From contig CM055112.1 of NCBI GenBank assembly GCA_029204225.1, positions 25,747,922 to 25,811,921 of the forward strand: DNA of 64,000 bases, written 5' to 3'. A program made the translations under genes and the position numbers. This stretch comes from Diphasiastrum complanatum. Lineage: Eukaryota > Streptophyta > Lycopodiopsida > Lycopodiales > Lycopodiaceae. The notes under the pieces are model-generated. The model did no database searches, had not been told where the DNA came from, and was given only the letters and a program-made list of their open reading frames with translations. Shown here in pieces: positions 42,189-52,810 of this stretch; position 1 is the first letter of the stretch; each line of letters opens with the position of its first letter.

Positions 42189-43392
42189 CTTTACAAATTT
42201 AGATTAAGCAGACAATGAGATTAGATCTAGATTTTTTAATCACAACTATCTCAGATCAGATCTACTAGATCTATTCCATTTTTCAAGAATCTGATTCTAT
42301 ATCATGAAAAAGTTTTCGAGATTCGATCAATCGATACTTTTCAAAAACTGATAAATCTCTCAGAATCCAATTCAAAATATATCAGATTTGATCCAAATTT
42401 TGACAGAGACTTGATCTAGAAAATCAAAAACTTAAAATAGGTCTGGCGAAGGTTCACTAGGCAAAGATTGGCTCGACGAAGGTTCAATAGTGCTATTTTG
42501 GACAAAAAAAACTCTTTGAACATTTTTTTATGATTTCTTGGGAAATAACCTTCGCCGACCTCTCAGGTGAAAAATGGACGAAGGTTTATGACACAAGAAA
42601 ATATAGTTTCTGATGGTTGGCGAGGGTAAAATTCAAGATTTTCTATGATCTGATCAAGAAGAATCTTCGCCGAACTCAAAAATAGTATCTATATATAGAA
42701 AGTTCTAAAAACTCGGCGAAGGTTCTAGCGAAGGATCAAGAGTAATACTGGTAATTTTGCAAAAAAATGACTTTTTTGGCAAAAATATGGCAATATGACA
42801 ACTAATCCTCTGAAACCCTTTCTATTTATGGTACTATTCTTCGCCAACCTGGAATTAGATAGTTATGAATCACACCTGTGCACAGTGAATCAGACAAAGG
42901 TTCTTTTTCTGTATTTTTAGGGTTTTGATGATTTTTTGGTGTTTTTGACGGTTTTTCTTATGTTTCTGGAAATCTGCTGGAAATTGATCTTTGCCCTTCA
43001 AATTAAAGGTTCTATGATCAAAACCGAAGGTGTTTGCAACTCGGTGAAGGTTTCTTGAAAGAGGGTGAAAAGTTCTAAGCTCTGATGACGCTTTTTGTCT
43101 CTTTTTGACCAAATCTGACAGATTTGACCGATTTTTGTTATTTTCTCTGATATCTCAGATCCAAATGGATCTTAACATTGGTGATCTGAATAGCTTTCTC
43201 TGTTTTAACAATCAGATTAGATTTCAAACAAGCAAATCCACTCGAATCAATCAAAATCAATCCCAAACTAACCCTAAAATGCAAACCTAACACTATTCAT
43301 GCCACGACAAGATGCCTAATGCAAGCTAACCATCCAACAATCATGTTGCAAACTAAAAAATTGGTGTAGCTCTCCGGCAACAGTGCCAAAAT
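42189..43392 (-). other. Leader and primer site of the minus-strand gypsy
   Basis: Non-coding. The minus strand reads ATTTTGGCACTGTTGCCGG directly after the LTR (primer site). CTTCG/CGAAGG-rich phrases recall the leader at 18300-19640. Confidence 0.6.
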
Positions 43393-43578
43393 TGTAGTGG
43401 GTTTCTTTCCTTGCCTAACCTGTCTCGCAAAAAGGCCTAAAGCCCTTTTATTGACTTTTAACTAATCAATCAAATAACTATGTGATCATCGAGTTGGACT
43501 TACACACGTAGGGTGCCAAATCCCTCTCACTTATTAACTAAGGTAAGGGTTGCCTTGGGATCCGCAAATCCTCCAACA
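43393..43578 (-). repeat. Internally deleted gypsy 5' LTR (copy 3)
   Basis: Only 186 bp, but it has both LTR ends: TGTTGGAGGATTTGCGG (from 43578) and GAAACCCACTACA (to 43393). About 575 bp present in copy 2 are missing from the middle, including the TATA region. Confidence 0.8.
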
Positions 43579-43924
43579 AAGGCTAAGGTGCTTAAGACTA
43601 AAGACAGCGAAAAAGCCGAAGGTGTCTTAAAATGGTTTCTAAGATTATTTTGGCCACTTTGTCACATTTTTCGCGAAGGGGTGAAAAAGGCAAAAAAAAA
43701 CTAAGGTGCCTTAAAAATGGTTGCTAAGGCATTCTAGCCACTTGGCCACTGTGTCGCTTTTTTTGCTAAGGTGCAAAAAAGACGAAAGTGCCTAAAAATG
43801 GTTAAGGTATATAAAATCTCAAAGGGGAAAAATGTGAAAATCTGAAACATGTAGTCGGCCTTCGGTTTTCAGGATGCTCATTACTTGAACGATTTGTTTA
43901 AGATTGAGCAAAAGAAATCTAACA
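43579..43924 (-). repeat. Copia 3' LTR, interrupted
   Basis: On the minus strand a purine tract ATAGGGGGAG (43925-43934) precedes TGTTAGATTTCTTTTGC. The LTR runs left and is cut by the gypsy LTR at 43578. It carries repeated CTAAGGTGCC-type phrases. Confidence 0.6.
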
Positions 43925-43945
43925 CTCCCCCTATAATTGATCTCG

Positions 43946-44602
43946 TTAAATTTGGATTCCGAGACAATAGTGGGCTGGACCAGTCATCTTGTAATCCTGC
44001 GCCAGCATGCATTTTGTATCCTTTATCAGATTCAGATTGTTACTGAATAAGAGTGTATCATCAACATAGAGAGTGATGATGATGAAGTAATCTGATACAG
44101 ACTTGAAGTAGACATTCGAGTCTGTTGAGTTTGGAATAAAACCATTCTCTATCAAAAATGCGTTGATCTTCTAGAACCAGGCTCTGGGTGACTATTTTAG
44201 CCCATAGAGCGCCTTTTGAATCTTGCATACAAGGTTCTGATGCTTGTCGTTGAGTTCGTATCCCTCTGACTACGTCATATAGATTTTCTCTTCGATGGTT
44301 CCATTGAGGAAAGCGGTCTGGACATCCATCTGGTGGACTTCAAGATCTGTTGCGGCTACAAAGGAGAGGAATAGGCTGATCGAAGCATGTTTGACAACTG
44401 GGCTGAAGCTTTTTGAATAATCCAGATTTGGAATCTGGGAAAAGCCTTTGGCGACTAGCCTGGCCTTGTAACGATTTAGCCGTCCTTCAGCATTGTACTT
44501 TGCCTCGAATATCCATTTGCATGGAATTGGTTTCCGGTCCTTTGGCAGCTCAGTGAGTGTCCATGTTTGTTTCTCCATAAGAGAATCAAATTCAGTGTCC
44601 AT
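43946..44602 (-). pseudogene. Copia reverse transcriptase, broken
   Basis: 44602-44270 gives WTLTELPKDRKPIPCKWIF, KARLVAKGFSQ and DVQTAFLNGTIEEKIYM. 44155-43946 gives SNVYFKSVSDYF and the active site YVDDTLL, with DYKMTGPAHYCLG. A stop and about 115 bp of eroded sequence (still readable as LYGLKQSP-like positions) separate them. The frame ends before the rest of RT and RNase H. Confidence 0.86.
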
Positions 44603-44759
44603 CGTTGCTTTTCACTGGTCAGCATCAGCAGTAGACATTGTCTCAAAAACGATGGTTGGTTCTTTCATAAAGTAGCAGGCCGAATCATCCATAAATCTGG
44701 ATGGAGGCTGTCCGCTTCGACCTTATAGGTTGAACTTCGGTCCTCTGATGTGGGTTGAC

Positions 44760-46103
44760 TCATTGAGGTTCTGACTCATTGTCTGAGTCATTGTCGTTAT
44801 TCAGCAGTTGAATCCTTGGATCAAAATTGTCTCGTTGCTCGATCCTTGAGTCAAAATTATCAGTAGCTTTTCCTTTGTGGTCAATGAATTGGTCTTCCAC
44901 AAAAATGACATCTCTACTGGTGAATTCCTTCTCGATATCCAAATTGTAGAGCTTGTATGCCTTGTGATTTGGGAAATAGCCGATGAAGATTGTCTTCTTG
45001 CTCTTATCATCCAACTTTCTTCTTAGATCTTTCGGGATATGAGCGAAAGCGATGTATCCAAACACTTGAATATGTTTGAGTGATGGTTTTAATCTTGTCC
45101 ACACCTCATAAGGTGTCTTGCCATTCAGGGCTTTGGTGATGGATTGATTCTGCAAATAGAGAGCTGTAGTAACAACTTCTGCCCAGAATTTCTTTGGAAG
45201 AGAGGCATGGGCCATCATGCTCTTGGCACTTTTGATGAGTGTCTGTTCAGCTACACCATCGGACTGAGATGAGTAGCTGGTTGTATATTGTTGATGTATC
45301 TCGTTGGCCTTGCAGAACTCCTTGAATTCTGTGGAGGTGTACTCTCCCCCTCCATCTGTGCGTAGAGCCTTGATCTTCCTTGGGGTCCGGTTCTCTGCAG
45401 ACGCCTTGAACTGCATGAAGAACTTGAATGCTTCGAATTTGTTCGTCAGATAGTAGGTTGTAGTCCTTCGAACGAAGTCATCGATGAAGACTAGAAAATA
45501 GAGAGCTCCCCCTATGGAAGCAATCTGCATCGGGCCACAAATGTCGCTATGTACAAGTTCAAGCAAGCCCTTGGATGTATGAACTGAGTCTGAACTGAAG
45601 GGACTCCTATCATGCTTGCTGATAATACAGCTTTTGCATGGAGAAGTTGGCTTGCTGACTGAAGGCAGATCTTGTACTAGAATTTGAGCTGACATTTGTT
45701 GAATATTGTTGAAGTTAAGATGACCAAGTCTGAAATGCCATAGCATATCAGTTGATTCAGAATTGTCTGTGTGAAGAGCTTGACTGTTAGAAGAATAGCA
45801 ATGGTTAAGTTTGTAAAGATAGTTGCTTCTTCTTCCGTAGGCTAGTACCTTCTGGGATTTGTCAAGAATTGTGCAGCCTTCTATATCAAATTCGACCTTC
45901 CGACCAGAATCGGTGATTCTGCTAATTGAGAGTAGATTCTTGGTCAGATTTGGAATGTCGAGAATGTTGGACAACAACTTGACCTCACCTCTTTTGAATT
46001 CAACTCTGGCTGTTCCTTCACCCTTTGATTGAATGTGATGAGTTGTCTCCAAGTTGCACAACTCGAGAGTGGGTGAATGACTTATAGTCTTTGAACCAGT
46101 CAT
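44760..46103 (-). pseudogene. Copia gag-pre-integrase and integrase, long open frame
   Basis: A 447-codon uninterrupted frame. It contains LSNILDIPNLTKNLLSI (protease end), LWHFRLGHLNFNNIQQM, the zinc module C..C, the first Asp in LVHSDICGPMQ, the second in LRTDGGGEYTS and the Glu in QSDGVAEQT, then FWAEVVTTALYL and FTSRDVIFVEDQ. All three catalytic residues are kept, but the Arg-Lys-Asn after the Glu (usually AERKNRT) is changed to QTLIK. It is the least damaged polymerase-region frame in the window. Confidence 0.9.
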
Positions 46104-46350
46104 GATGGTAAGTCATGTGTTGAGTTGCTTCATAATCTAGATACCAAAAATCGATATCATGTTGTTCTTCGACTTTGGTCATGAAAGCTGCTTCATCTTC
46201 TTCTTGTTGTTGCTGATTTGAGTGACTGGCTGAAGCACTATGTGCTTGTTGTTGAAACTGCTTCTTTTTTTCATTGTTGTACTTCAAAGTTCGGCATTCC
46301 TTGATTTCATGGCCAATCCTCTTACAATATCTGCAGAAAAGTTTCTGCAC
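46018..46350 (-). pseudogene. Copia zinc knuckle and dead protease
   Basis: The knuckle FCRYCKRIGHEIKEC fits CX2CX4HX4C. The protease active site, normally D-S-G, reads WYLDYEATQHM, i.e. D-Y-E, so the catalytic motif is lost although the surroundings are conserved. Confidence 0.85.
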
Positions 46351-46560
46351 TGGTTGGAATGATGAAGAGCATGAATTCGATCCTAAACCGGAATTTGGTC
46401 TAGACTGCCTGTTGCTCTTCTTGTCAGTAGAGCCCGACTTTGTAGATCCCTTGGATCTAAACTTTTGATTTTTTGAATACAGAACTTGAGGATCCGATCC
46501 TGAGCCTGAGGAGGATGCTGATCTTCTAATCTCCTCTTGTAGGAGCAGTGAAATTACTCT

Positions 46561-47064
46561 TTATAGAGTGAGGTGCTCCTGGATAGAAATTTCCATTACC
46601 CAATTTTCGTAGGCTTCAAGTAGACTCGATAATGGAGTCATGAGTGCATCAAAATCTTCTATGACTGAGCCAGTTGCAATCATCTGCTCCATAAGATTTT
46701 TGAGGGTGTTGAGATGGCTCGAAACACTATCTACATCAGACATTTTGAGACTGAAGAATTTTTTCCTCATATGAAGCTTGGATGTAACGTCTCTGATGTC
46801 GTAGAGAGTTGCTAGGATGTCCCACGCATCCTTAGCGGTCTGAGCAGCACGTATGTGGCTAATCTGAGTATCCTTGATGTTAAGAGTGATCATGGCAAAT
46901 GCTTTGCCATCTCTCAGTCTCCACTTCATGATGATGGATGCATCACCTTCTGGTTTGAGCTTTGTGCCATCAACGATGTCCCATAGCCTTTTGGCTAGAA
47001 GTATGAGTAGCCATTGTCTGACATGTGTGAAATAGGTCATCTTTGTTGCCCTTATTTTTTTCAC
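46561..47064 (-). pseudogene. Copia gag (UBN2-type)
   Basis: 167 codons with RLWDIVDGTKLKPEG, WRLRDGKAFAMITLNI, AKDAWDILATLYD and LHMRKKFFSLKMSDVDSV, the standard copia gag. The first residues before LAKRLW are non-homologous and coincide with the broken 5' end at the kinase exon. Confidence 0.85.
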
Positions 47065-47083
47065 CTATCCTACAAATTTCATC

Positions 47084-47511
47084 CAAAAGGAGATGTTTAT
47101 AGTTATAGCATCATTCTTTTGGAACTCTTGACAAGAAAGCAGCCCACCCACCCCCTCTTTCAACTTGCTCATACCATATCTCTTCGTCAATGGGCTTTAC
47201 AAGCGTTCATGGAAAGTAGAATGGAAGAGGTTATTGATAAAGACCTATTGGGTCAAAGTGACTCAATGCATCGTAATCATGGCCATCAAAAGTTGAGGCA
47301 AATGGAGCTCACAATGAGGGTGAGTTTTCTATGCACTCAAGACGCAGCACAAGATCGACCATCTATGATACAAGTACGATCCATGCTTAGACAAATTCAA
47401 CTTGTTGTATCTACTACAATCAGCCAAGTTATTCCCACCATTGAAGACCTTTTGAATCAAGACACATGCAACGACTACAATGTCACTAGTTCTACTTCAA
47501 GTAGCACATAG
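47084..47511 (+). pseudogene. Kinase terminal exon, copy 1, truncated
   Basis: Homology to copies 2 and 3 starts at CAAAAGGAGATG (47084), so the splice acceptor and the APE segment are gone. The invariant Gly of subdomain IX is Ser (codon 47107-47109; YSYSIILLE). The rest (kinase end, DRPSM, C-terminal tail) is open to a stop at 47509-47511. By chance the frame is open upstream into the copia sequence (from 47014), but no splice acceptor is seen. Probably a dead copy. Confidence 0.8.
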
Positions 47512-48790
47512 ACCTTAAATTATTATGATGATAATAGGGGGGTAAATTGATTCTTTAATTAATATGTAAAATTATAAATAATATCCACTCCCTATTTCTT
47601 TCTATTATAGCTTGCCTTTACAATGCTTCTTTTACAAAATAGAGGCTGTGTGAGCCCTCCATAATCTTTTGCTCCCATGCATTGGGTGGACAATCTCAGC
47701 TTGAGCTCCTTCCCTTTTGTATATACTCCAATTTGGAGCTCATTTGATGTGCATAATCAAGATGATGAGATTTACATCAAGCTTGTGTCTCTCTCTATTT
47801 ACATGCAATTTTTGTCATCCAATGTTTTAAATATCATTAGCACAATACTTTGTGCTCAAGTCTGTCTCCATATAACAAGCTAAATTTCACATGTCTGAAG
47901 AGCTTTTGATTATTAGACACTCGGATATTCAATTCTTCTTGCTTGTTTTCAAGGTAGCATAAATCTTAGCTTGCATTTGATGATAGAATCCTTGATGGCA
48001 ATGAATCCAATCCCTCTTGTGGAATGTTTGAATCCATTTCAGGTCCTTTTTGTCATAAATTCAATAGTAGACTAAGTTGACTCGATGTACTTAAATGTTT
48101 AAAGGATTGTCTGGCTATTGAAAAGTGTTTTTGTTTGTAAATTGAAGCTAGTTGCATCATGATGGCTTGCAAACTTGTACATATAGCTACTTGCACATCT
48201 GCTCCAATTTGTGGTTATGATTTATGAATATATCAATGTAGAGCTTTCATTCAATTTGACCTTAAGAGTTGAATGCCAAAACTCATGATTATATTCTTGG
48301 ACAAAATTGGTTTGTTGAGAACTAAACACCAAAGCTGAAAAAACATCGTTTCTTGAAATCGCCATTTCAAGAGGACTTTCCTACACAGCTATTTGAAGTA
48401 CATCAAATTGCAAACTACTAGTTGTATAGGGTAGGGCGCTTGTGGTTGTGAAGGTGGCAAGCGAGTATGAGTATAGGGATTTGAGTGAAAATTCTTGAAA
48501 GTGTCTTAAGTGCTAGCTTTAGCTAGGTAGACTAAAACAATGCATGAGGGGTAACATGTTAATATATCTCACCAATGAAAAGAAACAAATTGTAGCATTT
48601 TACGTGATCACTATTGTATCTTTTTTTAATCCAACTCTCCTTGTTATATATGTTAAAGCATGTTTTCTCTTTAGCATCGATATAATTACAACATAATGTT
48701 GTGATATTTATCAAGTAAATATTTCAATTTGGCATCAAAGCTAGTTCATCAATTGTATACAAGCATCTTAATTGTTTCTATTTTAAACAG
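47512..48790 (+). other. 3' flank of copy 1 and intron before copy 2
   Basis: It is nearly identical to 49246-50528. It ends with a pyrimidine-rich TGTTTCTATTTTAAACAG acceptor. No gene was seen. Confidence 0.6.
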
Positions 48791-49245
48791 AGTATGGAGC
48801 TTCTTCAAAGGTTTCCACAAAAGGAGATGTTTATAGTTATGGCATCATTCTTTTGGAGCTCTTGACAAGAAAGCAGCCCACCCACCCCCTCTTTCAACTT
48901 GCTCAAACCATATCTCTTCGTCAATGGGCTTTACAAGCGTTCATGGAAAGTAGAATGGAAGAAATTATTGATAAAGACCTACTGGATCAAAGTCACTCAA
49001 TGCATCGTAATCATGGCCATCAAAAGTTGAGGCAAATGGAGCTCACAATGAGGGTGAGTTTTCTATGCACTCAGGACGCAGCACAAGATCGACCATCTAT
49101 GATACAAGTACGATCCATGCTTAGACAAATTCAACTTGTTGTATCTACTACAATCAGCCAAGTTATTCCCACCATTGAAGACCTTTTGAATCAAGACGCA
49201 TGCAACGACTACAATATCACTAGTTCTACTTCAAGTAGCAAATAG
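48791..49245 (+). CDS. LRR receptor kinase, terminal exon (copy 2, intact)
   Basis: It begins after acceptor TTTTAAACAG (48790) with AG TAT GGA, completing the Glu codon split at exon 3 and giving the APE-equivalent PPEYGASSKVSTKGDVYSYG. It then has the kinase C-lobe (LLELLTRKQPTHPLF, LRQWALQAF), subdomain XI (DAAQDRPSMIQV with its Arg) and a Ser/Thr-rich tail ending TSSTSSSK. With exons 1-3 the spliced message is 4491 nt, exactly 1497 codons including the stop (1496 residues), with no internal stop. Phase and motif continuity make it the best candidate for the functional last exon. Confidence 0.85.
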
Positions 49246-50528
49246 ATCTTAAATTATTATGATGATAATAGGTAAGTTAATTAATTCTTCTATTAATATG
49301 TAAAATTATAAATAGTATCCACTCCCTATTTCTTTCTATTAAAGCTTGCCTTTAGAATGCTTCTTTTAGAAAACAGAGGCTGTGTGAGCCCTCCATAATC
49401 TTTTGTTCCCATGTGTTGGGTGGACAATCTCAGCTTGAGCTCCTTCCCTTTTGTATATACTCCAATTTGGAGCTCATTTGATGTGCATAATCAAGATGAT
49501 GAGTGAAATTTACATCAAGCTTGTGTCTCTCTCTATTTACATGCAATTTTTGTCATCCAATGTTTTAAATATCATTAGCACAGTACTTTGTGCTCAAGTC
49601 TGTCTCCATACAACAAGCTAAATTTCACATGTCTGAAGAGCTTTTGATTATTAGACACTCGGATATTCAATTCTTCTTGCTTGTTTTCAAGGTAGCATAA
49701 ATCTTAGCTTGCATTTGATGATAGAATCCTTGATGGCAATGAATCCAATCCCTCTTGTGGAATGTTTGAATCCATTTCAGGTCCTTTTTGTCATAAATTC
49801 AATAGTAGACTAAGTTGACTCGAAATACCTAATTGTTTAAAGGATTCTCTAGCTATTGAAAAGTGTTTTTGTTTGTAAATTGAAGCTAGTTGCATCATGA
49901 TGGCTTGCAAACTTGTACATATAGCTACTTACACATCTACTCCAATTTGTGGTTATGACCTATGAATATATCAATGTAGAGCTGTCATTCAATTTGACCT
50001 TAAGAGTTGAATGCCAAAACTCATGATTATTTTCTTGGACAAAATTGGTTTGTTGAGAACTAAACACCAAAGCTGAAAAAACATCGTTTCTTGAAATCGC
50101 CATTTCAAGAGGACTTTCCTACACAACTATTTGAAGTACATCAAATTGCAAACTACTAGTTGTATAGGGTAGGGCGCTTGTGGTTGTGAAGGTGGCAAGC
50201 GAGTATGAGTATAGGGATTTGAGTGAAAATTCTTGAAAGTGTCTTAAGTGCTAGCTTTAGCTAGGTAGACTAAAACAATGCATGAGGGGTAACATGTTAA
50301 TATATCTTACCAATGAAAAGAAACAAATTATAGCATTTTACGTGATAACTATTGTATCTTTTTTTAATCCAACTCTCCTTGTTATATATGTTAAAGCATG
50401 TTTTCTCTTTAGCATCAATATAATTACAACATAATGTTGTGATATTTATCAAGTAAATATTTCAATTTGGCATCAAAGCTAGTTCATCAATTGTATACAA
50501 GCATCTTAACTGTTTCTATTTTAAACAG
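49246..50528 (+). other. 3' flank of copy 2 and intron before copy 3
   Basis: The repeat partner of 47512-48790. It includes the same acceptor-type TTAAACAG before copy 3. No canonical AATAAA signal could be assigned with confidence. Confidence 0.6.
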
Positions 50529-50983
50529 AGTATGGAGCTTCTTCAAAGGTTTCCACAAAAAGAGATGTTTATAGTTATGGCATCATTCTTTTGGAGCTCT
50601 TGACGAGAAAGCAGCCCACCCACCCCCTCTTTCAACTTGCTCAAACCATATCTCTTCGTCAATGGGCTTTACAAGCGTTCATGGAAAGTAGAATGGAAGA
50701 AATTATTGATAAAGACCTATTGGATCAAAGTGACTCAATGCATCGTAATCATGGCCATCAAAAGTTGAGGCAAATGGAGCTCACAATGAGGGTGAGTTTT
50801 CTATGCACTCAAGACGCAGCACAATATCGACCATCTATGATACAAGTACGATCCATGCTTAGACAAATTCAACTTGTTGTATCTACTACAATCAGCCAAG
50901 TTATTCCCACCATTGAAGACCTTTTGAATCAAGACGCATGCAACGACTACAATGTCACTAGTTCTACTTCAAGTAGCAAATAG
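50529..50983 (+). CDS. LRR receptor kinase, alternative terminal exon (copy 3)
   Basis: Same acceptor and phase as copy 2 and an open frame to a stop at 50981-50983. It differs from copy 2 at few residues. One is notable: the Asp before the subdomain XI Arg is Tyr (codon 50825-50827; AAQYRPSM). It could be used as an alternative last exon with a slightly different C-lobe, or it may be a decaying duplicate. Confidence 0.7.
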
Positions 50984-51082
50984 ATCTTAAATTATTATGA
51001 TGATAATAGGTAAGTTAATTAATTCTTCTATTAATATGTAAAATTATAAATAGTATCCACTCCCTATTTCTTTCTATTAAAG

Positions 51083-51540
51083 ATATCAGTTGTCATTTCC
51101 TCTGTAGGTATGAAGACTGCCTTCAGTATCTTCTTTTCGACTAAGTCCCGAATAACATGATACTTGATAGCTATATGCTTCGTTTTTGAATGAAACAAAA
51201 GATCTTTCATAAGATAGATTATTGAAGTATTATCCATTAATAAGACATAAGGTTCAAAAATAGTTTCATCAAATCCTTCCAACACGTGTTTGATCCATAT
51301 CCGCTCATTTGCCATCTTAGCTGCTGCTACATATTCGGTCTCACACGAAGATTGAGCTACTGTTGTTTGCGTCTTGCTTATCCAAAATATGGCTACGCCA
51401 AATGCTAGAGTACAACCTCCTGAAATACTTGTGCTATCATCTTTTATGGATGCCCAACTTGCATCACTATAAGATTCGATCCGAAATCTAGCTTCCTTCG
51501 AATAACACAGTCCATAGTCTTTTGTTTCTTGGATGATTGA
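51083..51540 (-). pseudogene. Copia RNase H fragment
   Basis: Minus-strand reading gives WISKTQTTVAQSSCETEYV, the copia RNase H core, then ERIWIKHVLEGF, LLMDNTSIIYL, HSKTKHIAIKYHVIRD and the end VFIPTEEMTTDIF. Only this C-terminal piece is present. It abuts the kinase-exon repeat at 51082, and a plus-strand copia gag begins right after it, so both are truncated fragments. Confidence 0.86.
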
Positions 51541-52140
51541 GAATGAAGATGAACAGGTGCACAGGACGTAGTGAGATACAAAAAGAGATCTAGGCTAGCA
51601 CTTTATTGTGTGAAAATGAATGTAAGCAATGATCTTTTGAGGGAAGTATCATCATGTAACAGTGCTAAAGAGGCTTGGAGTGCTTTAAAATTAATCTATG
51701 AATCAAGTAACACTTCTAGAATATGCTTAGAAATCAGATTTTGCAAAACATGAGAAGAAGTGAGGAGAGTGCACAGGACTATGTGCTTAGAATCAAGTCA
51801 TAAGGAGTTAGCTTCCATTGGAGAGAAGATTCAAGATGGAGAGCTTGTACAAATTGTTCTTAATGGTCTAGGAGATGAATTTTCAAATTTGGCCCAAAGT
51901 TTTTCAATCCAAGACACCTTGCCCACTATAGAAAAGCTTCATAGTGTATTAGTGGCTGAAGAGTGTAGGATGTTACACACCAAAGCAAGATTAAGCATCC
52001 CAAGAAGGCCAAAGAAGAGGATGATTCATCAAGCTCAAAGGGCAAGATCAAAGACAAATCCAAGTTCAAGTGCTTTTTCTATGGGAAGAAAGGGCATTTT
52101 GCATCAAAATGTCTCAAGAAGAAGAGGGGCTAACGGATTG
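51541..52140 (+). pseudogene. Copia gag fragment (plus strand)
   Basis: It contains CNSAKEAWSALKLIYESSNT, then after a stop and frameshift GELVQIVLNGLGDEFSNLAQ, SIQDTLPTIEKLHSVLVAEE. The zinc knuckle is readable in another frame as CFFYGKKGHFASKC, with the second Cys changed to Tyr. It is closely related to the minus-strand gag at 33694-34134. Stops and frameshifts make it inactive. Confidence 0.8.
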
Positions 52141-52810
52141 GACAATGATTGCAGCCACTCACGATCTCCTACAGGCAGCACATCCACTCTGTACTTTCAC
52201 ATCTGCACACCTGTAATATTATGTAATATATGTATTGGACACCATTCGTGCAAAGATGATGAAGAGAGCAGAAGAAGACGACACAAACGAAGTAGATGCC
52301 CTGAGCATTGATTCTTCATTTTTGTCAGAACTAAGATTTAATTCCTTTTTTTACAGATTGAAATAAGCTTTGTAGGGTACGCAGTTTCATTCACTACTGT
52401 ATTGTGCTCTACCACATTATTAACATGTATACATGATATACTTAATCTGATACAGTTCATCGTTTTGTGTTCAGATCTATGTTAATATTGCTATGCTTAT
52501 CATTCATTCTGTCTGATGTTTCTAGTTGTTCTTACTGGTAATAGACGATTAATATTTAGTCTTGTCTTTCGCAAATCATTCACGACTAATTATCAGTCGA
52601 GCACAGTCTAGCTCTTCGCGAACCATTCGCGACATATAATTTGTCTTGCTATTCTGGCGCTTCATCTATTAATGTTTGGCTACGTAATCTAGAATGACCG
52701 TGATTTCTATCACTAAAGTTTTGTCATTCTGATAGGCGTAGTCATGCTTACGGAGAGAGTCGTATAGTTCATTCCGCTGCGCACGAACATTTTCTATTCG
52801 AGTTCATTTC
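52141..52810. other. Unassigned, possibly LTR-derived
   Basis: No ORF was recognised. The phrase CGC(A/G)AA(T/C)CATTC(A/G)CGAC occurs at about 52571 and 52617 and, in related form, in the copia LTR at about 61448, hinting at LTR fragments of that family. Confidence 0.35.

Larger units (their letters stand above)
39771..43578 (-). mobile_element. Ty3/gypsy (Athila/Tat-like), minus strand, with large deletions
   Basis: From right to left: a shortened 5' LTR (43393-43578), a primer site of TTGGCACTGTTGCCGG type (about 43371-43390), a leader, the start of gag (ATG at 42188), pre-RT, RNase H, integrase and the polyprotein end. Most of gag, protease and the whole RT core are missing, and there are frameshifts. 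Its gag start and LTR match the plus-strand element at 17505-20519, so the two are sisters of one family. Confidence 0.85.
43925..47083 (-). mobile_element. Ty1/copia, minus strand, 5' end lost at the kinase exon
   Basis: Right to left: gag, zinc knuckle, protease, gag-pre-integrase, integrase, RT, then a jump to the purine tract and 3' LTR. RNase H and the end of RT are deleted. The 5' LTR is absent: the gag N-terminus meets the truncated kinase exon at about 47083. Confidence 0.87.
14153..48790 (+). other. Giant transposon-filled intron 3 (inferred)
   Basis: Exon 3 ends with G of a split codon. The first downstream segment that completes the kinase is at 48791, after TTTTAAACAG, and begins AG TAT GGA, restoring GAG-Tyr-Gly, i.e. 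the GYIPPEYG segment containing the APE-equivalent motif. Phase, motif continuity and the lack of any nearer candidate make this the natural intron. It is 34.6 kb and holds at least eight nested mobile elements, listed separately. Whether it is actually spliced is unknown. The alternative is a gene split by insertions. Confidence 0.7.
47084..51082 (+). repeat. Tandem array of the kinase terminal exon (2.3 units)
   Basis: The unit consists of the last kinase exon, its 3' flank and about 1.2 kb of following intron-like sequence. Period: 1734 bp between copies 1 and 2, 1738 bp between copies 2 and 3. By eye the units differ by only a few percent, including the non-coding part. Copy 1 has lost its left end to the copia at 47083. 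Copy 3 is cut at 51082 (..ctattaaag) by another copia fragment. Confidence 0.9.
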
